A stretch of 64,000 nt of DNA from Paraspadella gotoi (lineage: Eukaryota; Chaetognatha). Numbering within the stretch: the stretch's first letter is position 1; each line of letters starts with the position of its first letter. Under the pieces are notes generated by a model. It worked only from the letters and a program-made list of their open reading frames with translations, was not told where the DNA came from and ran no database searches. The stretch lies in the NCBI GenBank assembly GCA_051294375.1, contig CM119263.1, forward strand, positions 28,743,280 through 28,807,279, read 5' to 3'. The position numbers and the translations under genes are program-made. Shown here piece by piece: positions 28,282 through 40,437 of the stretch.

Positions 28282-28375
28282 CGAATTGTTACGACTGTCT
28301 ATGAGGGCGGACGGGACGCCCGATATCGTGATGCTAACGGTTGACATTTTTGTGCGAACTATACGGTCCAACGTC
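28282..28375 (+). CDS. candidate exon of a Cys-loop ligand-gated channel
   Basis: The acceptor is ATTCACAACAG and a possible donor is AACGTC|GTAAAA. The 94-base exon reads MRADGTPDIVMLTVDIFVRT then IRSNV in one frame. This resembles the stretch of invertebrate glutamate- or GABA-gated chloride channels just before the MEYSVQ region, where an intron is common. It lies on the strand opposite the ERG gene. The matching segment of copy 1 (24465-24575) has lost a base in CCCGATATC. No other exon of such a gene was found, and a minus-strand frame is also open here, so this may be chance. Confidence 0.3.
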
Positions 28376-28681
28376 GTAAAAGAGTATTCTTGTACTAATT
28401 AGTGAGGCTAATGTTAGTACCGAATCTAATCCCTATTATGGCAGGGTGTTAAATGTGTACAATTTTCTCCAAATTCATCGTTTTTTGATATTTATTTATA
28501 ATTACGTACTGAAATTGTTTAACTCGGAGATTTATCATTCACATTTTTTTTAAAATTTGTGTATACTTTAATCAATGTAATTAATATCGAATAAAAAAAG
28601 CCTAACCACACCAATTGTTTTTTTGCAAGAGACCTTAAGGTGAAGAAACGATCGTTGGAGATCATTCGATTGGCCCACGCC

Positions 28682-28683
<2 letters not shown>

Positions 28684-28771
<88 letters not shown>

Positions 28772-28840
28772 TTCAAGCGAAATTGGCCAGTTGAGGGGTT
28801 GATAAGCATTGACCAGGAGGGAGAGGGTAAAAGGAGAGAG

Positions 28841-28922
<82 letters not shown>

Positions 28923-28940
28923 AGAGAGAGAGAGAAAGTA
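28684..28940. repeat. (GA)n arrays, copy 2
   Basis: Counterpart of the two ERG intron 4 arrays, longer here (28684-28770 and 28837-28938). Length differs between copies, as expected of either allelic variation or sequencing error. Confidence 0.9.
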
Positions 28941-30330
28941 CATAGCTCATGAGAGCAACTCACTTTTGAAATTCTTGTTTCTGACATCGATCTGAGTGGA
29001 GTCTGTGAGTCTTCGTAGTTGATGATGAAGAGAATGACGTCACCATTTTCGTTTTTCACCGGAAGCTAATAGAACGCTGCACAGAAATTTGCTCCACTAT
29101 GGGCGAGAGGGAATGGAGAGAGAGAAGGGAGAGAAGAACAGAGAGAGAGAGAGACGGGGTATTTTGAGAGGAAAGGGAGCCTGGATATTTGATATTTTCT
29201 TTTATATTTTATTAATTTATAATTAAAAAGTTTACATTAATATGCTACAATAAGTTATTTGATTTTAACATACTGTGCTTTCTGAAGTTTTTGGCGGTCA
29301 AAAACTTTCTCCAAAAAAACGCATAATTCAAATTCATTGGTACTTGATTGCACAGCACTTTTCAAAAAACGGCAATTTACGTCATCCTTCATTTACGGGG
29401 CATTCGCTTCCATTCCAAGCATTCAGCGCATATCCTGTCATCCCTCGGCCATTTGGGGCATTCCCTCTCATTCGCGGCATTTACCGTCTTTCTTGTAGTA
29501 AAGTATTTTAGCTTGCGTCTCCTCGTTTACCCTGCAGCGCCAATTACGAATGCGGCGGAGGGCGACGAACACAGTCAATCGGCCCCTGCAGAAAATCACA
29601 AGTCGCCGGTTTTTCTGCATGACTTTCTGAAAAAAAGGATACAAAAGAGCAGCGATGAATGGCGAAAAAATGAGGACGAGTACGACGAAATAGCAGTTTG
29701 ATTTTTTAAAATAAAACAGAGATTATGATTTTTTGTAGGAAATAGAAACATTGTAAATATGCTCAAGGCGGTGGCAGTTTTGTAGCTTAAATTTTTAAAA
29801 AAAAAGAACACTATATTATTACGATTATTGTTTTATTATATTAATAATTTAATTTATCTCTAACCTCTGCGCGAGAGTAGCCGGAAATGGTCGCAAAAAG
29901 CCATCGTTGCCAGAAGATGACTGGACAATTGATCACTTGAGCTTTGGCTATCACGAAAAGTTACGGTCTGCGCCAACGGAGAGAGAGAGAGAGAGAGAAA
30001 GAGAGAGGAAGAGAGAGAGAGAAGAGAGAGAGAGAAGAAAGAGAAAGAGAAAGAGAGAGAGAGAGAGAGAGAAAAAAGGAAATTTTATCGTTCCAACATA
30101 ATTTTTTTTTTTAAATGAACGATTTATTAACTAGATTTGTCGGCACCGTTTTTAGCGTCTGTGTGTTAGGAAATCTATTAATAGAAACAACTAGAAAACT
30201 TCGACTACTTTCTAACTCGTGAAAATAAACGCAATCAAGCAGTTTTGCACCATCGCTCAATCGTGATAAATTTAGCGCTTGTCCGCTCAAAAAAATTCTT
30301 CTTCTCATTCCCGTCCAGTCCCCCCCCACG

Positions 30331-33300
30331 GTGCCTCAGACCTCCAGGAAAAAAAAATTTTCAAAATCGAGCGAAAAAAGTCATGTCATCGATTTTGATT
30401 TTGAAATAGGTTAACTGATTAAGTAGAAGGTCTGCGGCTTTTTTAACCAGAAAAGATCGCTAAATACTCGTATACCTTTCTTTCTTTCTCTTTTACTTTT
30501 CTTTACTCCTCTAAAATAAATTTATTTTTTTATTTGGCCAACTGCCATTTTCTTATACTTTGGTCAATTGTCATAAAATGATACGGCGTTCGAAAAGCTG
30601 ATTGTCCCCCTGAATATGTACTAAGGACAAATGTTATATTTTTCATACATAATAAAGTAATCTAATTTTTTTCTTAACATACTTCATGTATTTTGCATTA
30701 AAAAATTTTTACAAAAACATTTTTTTACTTTTATGTCACTCGTTTAACCAGGTTTATCTCTGCTGGTATTATCCATGGTTTTATTAGAATAAAGGAAGGT
30801 TAACTTTAGTCTGTGTCTGATGCGATTCATTGCGATTTTGCAAATTAAGAGAGAATTTGATTTTTTCCAATGAAGGTATTCAACCAATAGAAATTCGCCA
30901 AATATATAAGAAATTAACTACGTTTCAAGAATTTAAAATTTTTCTTGCCAGTTTACTCGTTTAAACAGGTTTAATTATATTTAAAAATTGATAATAGTTT
31001 TATTAGTTAGAATTGGTTTTTGCTTATATGGTCTGTTGCGGTTTTTTTGCGGTTTTGAGTTTAAAGGGAGAAATATGCCTTTACCAGTGACAAGTCAAAC
31101 ATCAAACAACAAAGAAAAGAACTAGGTTTTCGAATTTTCCTATCTGACTTTGATTGTATTGGTTTACGCCAGGTTTATCTTAATAAGAATTAATATTCTG
31201 GTTGAACAGTTGCTTTAGGTTTACATTGATGTCAGGTTAATGGGGTTTTAGCGATTTTTAGTTTTAAGAAAGAAAACAAAGGTGTGTGTATGAGATAGGC
31301 AGGGAGAGGAAGGAGCAGGCGTTAACCTGAGGTCTTTTAGAAAATCAGAGCAGTGTGTATGAGTATCGGCAGGGAGAGGAAAGGAGCAGGGCGTTAAACT
31401 GGAGGTCTTTTTAGAAAAGATCAGGCAGTGGTGTATGAGATAGGCAGGGAGAGGAAGGAGCAGGGCGTAACCTGGAAGTCTTTTAGAAAATCAGGCATTA
31501 GTGTGTATGAGATAGGCAGGGAGAGGAAGGAGCAGGGCGTTAACCTGAGAGGTCTTTTTAGAAAATCAGCAGTGTGTATGAGATAGGCAGGGAGAGGAAG
31601 GAGCAGGGCGTTAACTGGAGGTCTTTTAGAAATCAGGCAGTGTGTATGAGATAGGCAGGAGAGGAAGGAGCAGGGCGTTAACCTGGAGGTCTTTTAGAAA
31701 TCAAGGCAGTGTGTATGAAGAATAGGCAGGAGAGGAAAGAAGCAGGCGTTAACCTGGAGGTCTTTTTAAGAAAATCAGGCAGTGTGTAATGAGATAGGCA
31801 GGGAGAGGAAGGAGCAGGGCGTTAACCTGGAGGTCTTTTAGAAAATCAGGCAGTGTGTATGAGATAGGCAGGGAGAGGAAGGAGCAGGGCGTTAACCTGG
31901 AGTCTTTTTTAGAAAAATCAGCAGTGTGTATGAGAGGCAAGGGAGAGGAAGGAGCAGGGCGTTAACCTGGAGGTCTTTTTAGAAAATCAGGCCAGTGTGT
32001 CATGAGATAGGCAGGGAGAGGAGGAGCAGGGCGTTAACCTGGAGGTCTTTTTAGAAAATCAGGTCAGTGTGTATGAGATAGGCAGGAGAGGAAGGAGGCA
32101 GGGCGTTAACCTGGAGGTCTTTTTAGAAATCAGGCAGTGTGGTATGAGATAGGCAGGAGAAGGAAGGACAGGGCGTTAACCTGGAGGTCTTTTTTAGAAA
32201 ATCAGGCAGTTGTATGAGATAGGCAGTGAGAGGAAGGAGAGGGCGTTTAACCTGGAGGTCTTTTTAGAAAATCAGGCAGTGTGTAATGAGATGGCAGGGA
32301 GAAGGAAGGAGGCAGGGCGTTAACCTGGAGTTCTTTTTAGAAATTGCAGGCATGTGTGTATGAGATAGGCAGGGAGAAGGAAGGAGGCAGGGCGTTAACC
32401 TGGAGGTCTTTTTTAGAAAAATCAGGCAGTGTGTATGAGATAGGCAGGGAGAGGAATAGCAGGGCGTAACCTGGAAGGTCTTTTTAGAAAATCAGGCAGT
32501 GTTGTATGAGATAGGCAGGGAGAGGAAGGACAAGGGCGTTACACCTGGGAGGTCTTTTTAGAAAATCAGGCAGTGTGTATGAGATAGGCAGGAGAGGAAG
32601 GAGCAGGCGTTAACGCTGGAGGTCTTTTAGAAAAATCAGGCAGTGTGTATGAGATATGGCAGGGGAGAGGAAAGGAGCCAGGGCCGTTAACCTGGAGGTC
32701 TTTTTAGAAAATCAGGCAGATGTGTATGAGATAGGCAGGGAGAGGAAGGAGCAGGCGTTAACCTGGAGGTCTTTTTAGAAAATCAGGCAGTGTGTATGAG
32801 ATAGGCAGGGAGAGGAAGGAGCAGTGCGTTAACCTGGAGGTCTTTTTAGAAAATCAGGCAGTGTGTATGAGATAGGCAGGAGAGAGGAAGGGAGCAGGGC
32901 GTTAACTGGAGGTCTTTTTAGAAAATCAGCATGTGGTATGAGATAGGCAGGGAGAGGAAGGAGCAGGGCGTTAACCTGGAGGTCTTTTAGAAAATCAGGC
33001 AGTGTGTATGAGATAGCAGGGAAGAGGAAGGAGCAGGGCGTTAACCTGGAGGTCTTTTTTATGAAAATCAGGCAGTGTGTATGAGATAGGCAGGGGAGAC
33101 GGAAGGAGCAGGGTCGTTAACCTGGAGGTCTTTTTTAGAAAATCAGGCAGTGTGTATGAGTAATGGGCAGGGAAGATGGAAGGAGGCAAGGGCGTTAACC
33201 GAGGTCTTTTTAGAAATCAGGCAGTGTGTATGAGATAGGCAGGGAGAGGAAGGAGCAGGGCGTTAACCTGGAGGTATTTTAGAAAATCAGGCAGTGTGTA

Positions 33301-34082
33301 TGAGATAGGCAGGAGAGGAAGGAGCAGGGCGTTAACCTGGAGGTCTTTTTAGAAATCAGGCCAGTGTGTATGAGATAGGCAGGAGAGGAAGGAGCAGGGC
33401 GTTAACCTGGAGGTCTTTTAGAAAATCAGGTCAGTGTGTATGAGATAGGCAGGAGAGGAAGGAGCAGGGCGTTAACGCTGGAGGTCTTTTTTAGAAATCA
33501 GGCAGTGTGTATGAGATAGGCAGGGAGAGGAAGGAGCAGGGCGTTAACCTGGAGGTCTTTTTAGAAAATCAGGCAGTGTGTATGAGAAATAGGCAGGGAG
33601 AGGAAGGAGCAGGGCGTTAAACCTGGAGGTCTTTTTAGAAAATCAGGCAGTGGTGTATGAGAAGGCAGGGAGAGGAAAGGAGCAGGGCGTTAACTGGAGG
33701 TTCTTTTTAGAAAATCAGGCTAGTGTGTATGAGATAGGCAGGGAGAGGAAGGAGCAGGGCGTTACCTGAGGAGGTCTTTTTAGAAAATCAGGCAGTGTGT
33801 ATGAGATAGGCAGGGAGAGGAAGGAGCCAGGCGTTAACCTGGAGGTCTTTTTAGAAAATCAGGCAGTGTGTATTGAGATAGGCGGGAGAGGAAGAGCAGG
33901 CGTTAACCTGGAGGTTTTTTTAGAAATCAGGCAGTGTGTATGAGATAGGCAGGGAGAGCGAAGGGAGGCAGGCGTTAACCTGGAGGGTCTTTTAAAATCA
34001 GCTCACTGTGTATGAGATAGGCAGGGAGAGGAAGGAGCAGGGCGTTAACCTGGAGGTCTTTTTTAGAAATCAAGGCAGTGTG
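30331..34082. mobile_element. 3.75 kb segment inserted at a C-run, possible element
   Basis: Relative to copy 1 the segment sits inside CCCCCCCC in ERG intron 1. The first 930 bases are AT-rich without coding sequence; the rest is the 71 bp array. The left end contains GACCTCCAGG within its first 30 bases. The array unit contains the reverse complement, CCTGGAGGTC, followed by T-rich sequence, so the two ends are partly inverted repeats of each other. No transposase or target-site duplication beyond the C-run is visible. It could equally be a real intron piece that the short-read contig collapsed. Confidence 0.4.
31275..34080. repeat. tandem array, unit about 71 bp, close to 40 copies
   Basis: The unit starts GTGTGTATGAGATAGGCAGG, continues GAGAGGAAGGAGCAGGGCGT and TAACCTGGAGGTCTTTTTAG, and ends AAAATCAGGCA. 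Units differ almost only by one-base indels, mainly in G, A and T runs. The underlying array is therefore probably very homogeneous. Confidence 0.95.
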
Positions 34083-35690
34083 CCCCCCCCTTCTGCCGCT
34101 CAAATCAATCGGTCCGCTTCACTTGTCCGTGATCGAATTTCCTGAATTGGTGTCGTATGAGTATTTTGCGAAGCAACAATGGCCACGGCGAACTGCGCTA
34201 TTTTCCGCCCAATCTTCGGGTCGAACGCGACGAGAAGAATTTGAAACAAATTAATACATTATATCTTAATATATAAAATAATTGGTAAATCCCGCCAGGA
34301 TGGTTTGTTTTTGTTTTTTTGTTTTGTTTTTTTCTTCGGTGACGTTTCAGCGGTTCGGAGGACTTCTGCATGGCGGAATTTTAATAAGAGAATAAAAGGA
34401 AAAACTCTTGAAAATCTTGTCGGTCGTCCCTCTCTCGTTTTTTTTTTTTTTTTTTTTTGTTTCTTTTGAGTTCGTGTGTGTTTTTTGTTTTTGTTTTTGT
34501 TTTTTGGATTTTAGTTTTATTTTGTATTTAGTTTTTGTTTTTTTTTTCGCCTGTTCCTTCTTTGCCTCGCCCATCCTCTGGAGAGAGGCGCCTGTTCTTA
34601 TCAAAATACTTCATGTCAATAATGGTAATGTACAGCCAGGACGTGCTCAGAGGTTCAGAACTCAGATTGGGTTTTGAAATAGTGGAGGGGGGCGTTGGAA
34701 TCTGGCGAGCGGCGCCATCCGTTCTCCGGCGCGATGACGAACAGTCGGTCGCCGGTTGACGGCGATGACGTTCCATGACGCTGTTCCTGTGATCGCGACC
34801 CCCCCCCGGTAGTGGCGTCGTCATGACAACAGTATGCCTGCCACCCTCGACCCTTCGTTTTCTTTTCCTAAAAAATGGGCGGTGGAGGGGATGGGGAAGG
34901 TCGGGGAATAGGGGGTGGGGAAGTGGAAAAGGGGTTGAGAAGGGGGGGAGCGCGAAAAGAAGGGTGGAGAACCGGAAGGAAGTGGAAGGTGAAGAAAAGA
35001 AAGAGGGAGAAGGGGGGGAGCGGAAAGGAAGAGAGAGCGAAAGAGGAGAATGAGGAAGAAAATCGCTTTTAAAAAGTCAAATCTTAACTAAAATTTAAAA
35101 AACGACCAAACCCAACTCTTAATTTAAAAAAAGAAAAATAAATATTACGAATGAGCCACGACTTTGTCTCGTTGCAACACCTGTCTACACAGATGGTCAA
35201 TGTTTCATTCAGCAAAACAAATGACAGTCGACAAATGGAAGTGACGACGTCAAGTCGAACGAAGATCGATCGCTACTCAGATCCATCTTCGTCTCGTCTC
35301 CGTCATTTTCTTCCGTCTCCATCTCTATCATTTTCTTTTGTTGTTAATTTTTATTTCGCGTTTCTCATTTTATTATATTTCATTTCATTGTCAGCTCATT
35401 TTCTTTCTTTTCTCTTCTAAATTTGTATCATTTCATTTTCAGCTCATTTTATTCTTTGCCCTATTTATTTTTATTCATTTCATTTTCAGCTCAATTTCTT
35501 TTTTTTTTTTTTGCCCATTTAGTTTGAATCATTCATTTTCAGCTCATTTGCTTTCTTTGCCCATTTTAATTTTAATCATTCCATTTTCAGCTCATTTTCT
35601 ATCCTTTGCCCATTTTAATTTCAATCATACCCATTTTCAGCTCATTTTTTTTTTTAATTTTCAGCTCATTTCACATTTTTCATTTTCGAT
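34083..35690. other. copy 2 of ERG exon 1 region and upstream sequence
   Basis: It matches 26440-27905 (exon 1, T-rich tract, G-rich tract, CRE-like repeats, TCATTTTCAGCTCA repeats). Nothing new appears apart from a longer TCATTTTCAGCTCA tract. Confidence 0.7.
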
Positions 35691-35769
35691 TCACACGTTT
35701 TCTTTTTTTTTCTATTTTTTGTTTTGCTGATTTAGATTTTCTAATTCGCAGACGCCAAAATAATCTCGA

Positions 35770-36060
35770 CGAAGACTTTAGTCGTCTCGTCGTTGTCGTA
35801 GTCGTCCTCGTCGTTGTCGTCGTCGTCGTCGTCGTCGTCGCCGCCCTTATATCGTTTTCGTCGTAGCCGTGCTTGCGTCGTTCTNNNNNNNNNNNNNNNN
35901 NNNNNNNNNCGTCGTTGTCGTCGTTGTCGTTGTCGTTTGTCTTCGTCATTGTCGTCATCGTCTTCTTGATCGTAATCGTCGTCAGCAATGCTGTCGTCGT
36001 CGTCGCTATCATCGTCGTCGTCAATGTCGCTATCATCGTCATCATCGTCGTAGTCGTCGT
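35770..36060. repeat. (GTC)n trinucleotide tract with a 25-N gap
   Basis: GTC/GTT/ATC repeats on both sides of Ns at 35885-35909. They give open frames on both strands (Val/Ser/Arg or Asp/Thr runs) with no independent support. Confidence 0.85.
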
Positions 36061-36089
36061 CGTTGTCGCAATCGTCTGGTCGTCTTCAG

Positions 36090-36270
36090 ATCATTAAATC
36101 CCCGCGAATCTTCGAAGGTCGTAAAACGGACGACGACGACGACGACGACGACGACGCCAACGACCGCAACCGACGCCAATTGCACTGAAGACGACGCCGC
36201 CGAGGAAGCCAATGACCCCGAAGAGAGCGACGATGCCATCCAACGATTCAATCTCGTTTTGTCTCTTTAA
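36090..36270 (+). CDS. candidate terminal exon with poly-Thr, acidic tail
   Basis: A pyrimidine-rich acceptor (GTCGTCTTCAG) is followed by one base and a frame reading SLNPRESSKVVKR, nine Thr over a trinucleotide run, then ANCTEDDAAEEANDPEESDD and a stop at 36270. It follows the GTC tract, and the ORF upstream runs through an N gap. No partner exon was found, so this is weak. After the stop comes a (TTTAA)n tract, then a stretch to 36800 in which I see nothing. Confidence 0.22.
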
Positions 36271-36806
36271 TTTAATTTAATTTAATTTAATTTTAATTTT
36301 AATTTATTTCCAAAGTTTCAACTATTTCATGGTCGGTCTGTCGGTCTGTCGGGTCAAATCGTTTAAGTCATCCAGTAGACCTGTAGGTGCATAGCTAAGC
36401 CGACGGGTGTTAGACCTTTAGACCCCATAAATCGAGGGAACTTTCGAAAATTTGGGCGATGGGAAAATTTATGTTCCGACTGATGCGTATATACGGGATC
36501 TCGGGTGAGAAAAGTCTAAATTATGGATTAAGTGTTAAAGTTATAACATGTATATTTTTAGTGGCAGGTTTTTTTTTATTTAGCCCCTTTTTATATAAGT
36601 GTTATTACTTTTCATAAACAATTTTATCTTCCATTATCAAGAGCTTTCAAACTATATATCAAATTCTATTCATAACTCCCGTATCAAACTATAAATAAAA
36701 AAAACATTTGATTTATTTTTATTATTTTACTTTCTAATTTTCTGCTAATCTAATAAAATATATATAAATGCGAATTGAATCCAATATACAAAACTTAATC
36801 GAAAAT

Positions 36807-36900
36807 CCTCTTCCGCCACTCCTAAATATCTGAGTGGCGCAACCCTGCATCTTCCTCTTCCGCCACTCCTAAATTTCTGAGTGGCGCAACCCCGCATCTT
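36807..36900. repeat. 47 bp tandem duplication with internal hairpin
   Basis: Two units beginning CCTCTTCCGCCACTCCTAAA differ at two or three bases. Each contains GCCACTC and GAGTGGC seven-base arms around a ten-base loop. Confidence 0.85.
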
Positions 36901-38510
36901 CCATCTCTTTTCCTTCGTCCTTCATTTTGCCCAAATTGCTCGACTCTTTCCCGCCATTTTCTCGAAGGTACAGACTCACCCGAGGGGGCAATAACTTCCG
37001 CCAACTTACTTTTTTTTCGCTTCTTCCTTCCTCGTTTAAAACTAGTTTTACTGCTCGGAAGGTAAGGTAGAATTTCCAGGGCCTCGGGGCCAAGGCCTGC
37101 AGTTATTGATAGATACTGTTGAATCTGTACAATGACGTTGCGAAAATGTTATTCGCGTCAAATTGTAGGAATGATGGAATGTTGATTGATGAATTAGTAT
37201 TGTCACAAGGTTGATAACGTCATCAAGATTGCAATTAGAAGTATTACGTTCGTACTCGCGTCTGCTTGAGCGTAAATATACATACGCACTAGATAACTCA
37301 ATGTTTACTCAGAAATAAACTAAATATATTCACAATAAACAAAGCGCGAGTCATACGGACAGGAGAAAATTGATCGGGCCAGCAACGAAATTTTCCGAAT
37401 TATGGTCCGATTTAGTTTGGCTGTTATAACCGTCGCCTGTGTCGCTCTCCTTGGTCGGTCGGTCAGTCGGTCGGTCCGAATCAACGTTCTGACCACAACG
37501 GAAGTATTAAAGTAGACGTTCGACTCACTGACACTGCGCCGCCGCCGCCACCGACGCCGCCACTTCTGCTATTAGCTTTTAACGCGAGCATGTCAATTTC
37601 GGCGTTTAGCATCGACGCGTCGGCGTCGTCATCCGTTGCTTGGCGACACGATATCAATTTTCTTTCAGAGACGCTCCGACGTAACATGACGTCAGGTAAC
37701 GTGACCTGGCCGATACGTTTTGACAGGCTACGTGTCTTTTCGATGAAGCGGCAGGACGTGTCAAGACCCCTATTGATGTGGCACGTGGCAAAACTTTTGC
37801 GTCATACAAAATTTATTTGTCCTGCGTGGTTTAGAAAATAACAACAACGACGATGAAAACAATCATCGGAAGTCGCGCTGCTGTCATATAGCATATGTTT
37901 TATAATTATATAATGATTCGTTGTTACGTTGCATGATAAGAAAATTAACCCAATGTGCGAACGGGGAGACATGTGTTATGCACGGGGTGTGAAACATCTT
38001 CCGACAGCTGGCGCTCAGGGCGTGTTTATGCCGTCGCCATCACTCTTTAATAAGGCGGGCCAAAATTGAACAGTTTCTATAACTTCTAGTTCTCTTAAAA
38101 AATTTCTTTTTTCCTTCTATTACTAAATCGATTTTCAATGCAACTTTTTGAATTAGTTCATTGGGTTGTTGCACTGAAGCTTTTAAATATTTATTAATAT
38201 ATAACAAATTCCAAATTTTTTTTTAAATTTTAATTTTAATAACGGATTCCTATAGAGCTTGAGAAGTTAAATAAAAGTTAGTACTACAATTTAAAAAAAT
38301 TTTTACAATAAATTGATGACACTGTGTAGTGTGTTTCGTCTCAGCGTTTCTAACTTTTTCATCCACTCAAATTCACAAAAATACGTCAAAAGATTATCCC
38401 AAGTATTTAGAAGGATTAAGTTTATACTGTTTGATTGTTGCAGCGAGTATTCTATGATTAATGGTTCTGAGCAATAATCTTATCGTTGTCTTCGCGAGTG
38501 TGAAAATGGT
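36901..38510. other. stretch with a CRE-containing GC patch; no supported gene
   Basis: A GC-rich patch at 37480-37800 has a palindromic TGACGTCA at 37687-37694 and TGACGT-like motifs nearby. It may be a promoter. A minus-strand frame across it (SERKLISCRQATDDDADASM) could be an exon but lacks clear splice sites. The rest is AT-rich and empty as far as I can see. Confidence 0.3.
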
Positions 38511-38514
38511 AATC

Positions 38515-38765
38515 GTCAATTTCACTTAATTTCACACAAACTCAAACAATCTCTTACAATCTCACACAACTCAAATAATTTCCTACAATCTCACACAACT
38601 CAAATAATTTCCTACAATCTCACACAATCTCACACAAACTCAAACAATCTCCTACAAACTCAAACAATCCCCTACAATCCCCTACAATCTCACACAATCT
38701 CACACAACTCAAATAATTTCCTACAATCTCACACAATCTCACACACTCTCACACAAACTCACCAT
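38515..38765. repeat. minisatellite of CTCACACAA / CTCAAATAATTTC
   Basis: Irregular direct repeats of TCTCACACAACTCAAATAAT and TTCCTACAA with variants TCACACAAACTCAAACAA. Short and clean, in contrast to the noisy arrays on the left. Confidence 0.85.
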
Positions 38766-38769
38766 AAGA

Positions 38770-39985
38770 TCGAAGATTCGCCGATTGACTCTTCTCAAGA
38801 TCTGCGTTTTTTTTTTGTTTCGTGTGCGAGGGGAGTTTTTTTCTTTTGGGGGAGAGAGATAGAGACAGAGAGAAAGAGCGAACTAGAGAGACAGACGTTG
38901 TTGCCTTTTTATTTTTTTTTGTTTGTTTGTTTTTTTATTGCAAGTAGTAGTGTTGATATTTTAAGATAAATAAATGTTCGTGATAAGAAAAGCTATTGAC
39001 GAAAAAAAATTGGTTTTTTTTTTGGTGAGCGAGATGAGAGAGCGAGAGCGAGAGAGAGATAGAAAGAGAGAGAGAAAGAAAGAGAGAGAGAGATGAAGGA
39101 ATAATTTTGTGGTGAGAGAAAAAGGTTAATTTTTAAATAAGGTGGGCTTTGTTTTGTTTTTGTTTGTTTGTTTATTTTCGTTGCGAAGAATAGTTTAAAA
39201 AACAGGAAGGCCGCAAAGTACGTTTTTAGAAGAGTCTCGGAGTGAGAGAGGGAGAGAGAGGAAAGAGAGGAAGATTGAGAGTGAGTGAGACGAAGTGAGA
39301 GAGAGAGAGGGAGATGATAAAATCTTCGGATCTTTGGAAAGTCTTGATTAGGATCTGCTGGTCACGTGACTTTTATCGCGATGGAACAAAGTCATGATGG
39401 AATTCGTGAAAAAAGGCCATTTGTTTACAAACTTGTTTTTTTTTATGTTTGTTTCTTTTTTTGTTTGGTTTTATTTTTTTGCCCTTTTCACACTCAATGC
39501 CACGATGGAAAGCTGTGGAGAAAAAAAGGAGTTAATTTCAAGTCAATTAATTTACAAAATAAGTTTTAACGTTTTTTTTTTAAAAAACGCAATAACAATT
39601 TTGAGCATAACTGAAAAACGTAAAAAGAACGTGAAAAGCTGCATTGTGCGGGCGTAATGCGCTAAGAATATTGCACTGTGCACTCAAACCCAACGTTGTT
39701 GCCAAGTTGCGGATTTTTAATTGTGTTGTTTTGTTAGATTTTTATTTCAAATTTGTTATTGCTTATTAAAACTATTTGTTTGTTTTATGGAGGGTTTTTT
39801 TTTTTTTTCAAAATGACATCGAGTATTTCCATTTCGCATAAAGAAAAATGTCCCAATTCAAAAAGAAAAAAAAAAGAAGTCAATTCATCTCACTCTTTCC
39901 TCTTTCACCCTTCGACACCAAAAAAAAACATAAACAAACGATTTCCCCCCCCAGCCCCCCCCTGCGAAAAAATAGTCGTCGACCC
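38770..39985. other. T-rich and GA-rich stretch, no gene
   Basis: Several impure GAGAGA patches (38855-38900, 39035-39095, 39240-39315) and homopolymer T runs. No exon found. Confidence 0.5.
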
Positions 39986-40019
39986 AAAGATTCGTCTTCC
40001 GTCGTTTTTTTTCTTTCAG

Positions 40020-40357
40020 ATTCAAGGATTAGAAACACAAGGGCTGTCGTCGTCGTTCTTAGATGAAAATGACGTACGACGACGACGACGACGATGGCAC
40101 GCGCCTCCCGCGCCACGAGACGGGACATCCGCTGGATTTGGTGTTCCCTGGCTCTAGGACAACCGGACGNNNNNNNNNNCGACGACGAAACGAGGAGGAA
40201 AGCCAAAGTGACGAGGAATTAGGCACAGAAACAGAAATGGTCGTAGAAGCGCGTGCAGGAGGAAGGAGAGGGAAGACGAGGAAAACGACGACGACGACGA
40301 CGACGACGATGAAGAAGAAGAATAACGAGAAGAAGACGAAGACGAAGAAAGTGTAGA
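40020..40357 (+). CDS. candidate exon(s) of an Arg/Lys/Glu-rich protein, gap inside
   Basis: A strong acceptor (TTTTTTTTCTTTCAG, ending about 40019) leads into IQGLETQGLSSSFLDENDVR, an Arg run, then WHAPPAPRDGTSAGFGVPWL and a stop near 40157. A possible donor GATTTG|GTGTTC lies just before. Past the 10-N gap at 40170-40179 another frame reads EEESQSDEELGTETEMVVEA, then a basic Thr/Lys run ending at 40357. CGA/GAC trinucleotide repeats and the gap make the true frame uncertain. No homologue is recognised. Confidence 0.28.
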
Positions 40358-40437
40358 AGGATTCTTTTTCATTCTTTACAATGTATTATAAATTACATAA
40401 CATTGTACCACTTCATTGATAGGGAAGCCAGGTACTC

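Larger units (their letters stand above)
28970..34215 (-). pseudogene. second, frame-broken copy of ERG exons 1-4
   Basis: Exon 1 equivalents lie at about 34140-34215, exon 2 at 29866-29970, exon 3 at 29492-29632 and exon 4 at 28970-29095. All are recognisable against copy 1, but contain single-base gains and losses, for example in exon 4 around the VTDAPLRS codons and in exon 2 around ATTTCCGG. The breaks fall mostly in short homopolymers and hit exons and introns alike. That argues for sequence error over decay of a real gene copy. Here the intron between exons 1 and 2 contains the 3.75 kb segment with the 71 bp array. Confidence 0.7.
27936..35650 (+). repeat. 3.8 kb direct duplication, copy 2, split by a 3.75 kb segment
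   Basis: 27936-30330 and 34083-35650 match 24117-27905 in order. Between them, at a run of C's, lies 30331-34082, absent from copy 1. Many one-base indels break the ERG exons in this copy. It is either another haplotype or long-read sequence placed in tandem with the contig. Confidence 0.85.

Noticed and set aside
30331-34082. CRISPR-like regularly spaced repeat
   Set aside because: Units are contiguous with no unique spacers; it is a simple tandem array in a eukaryotic intron.
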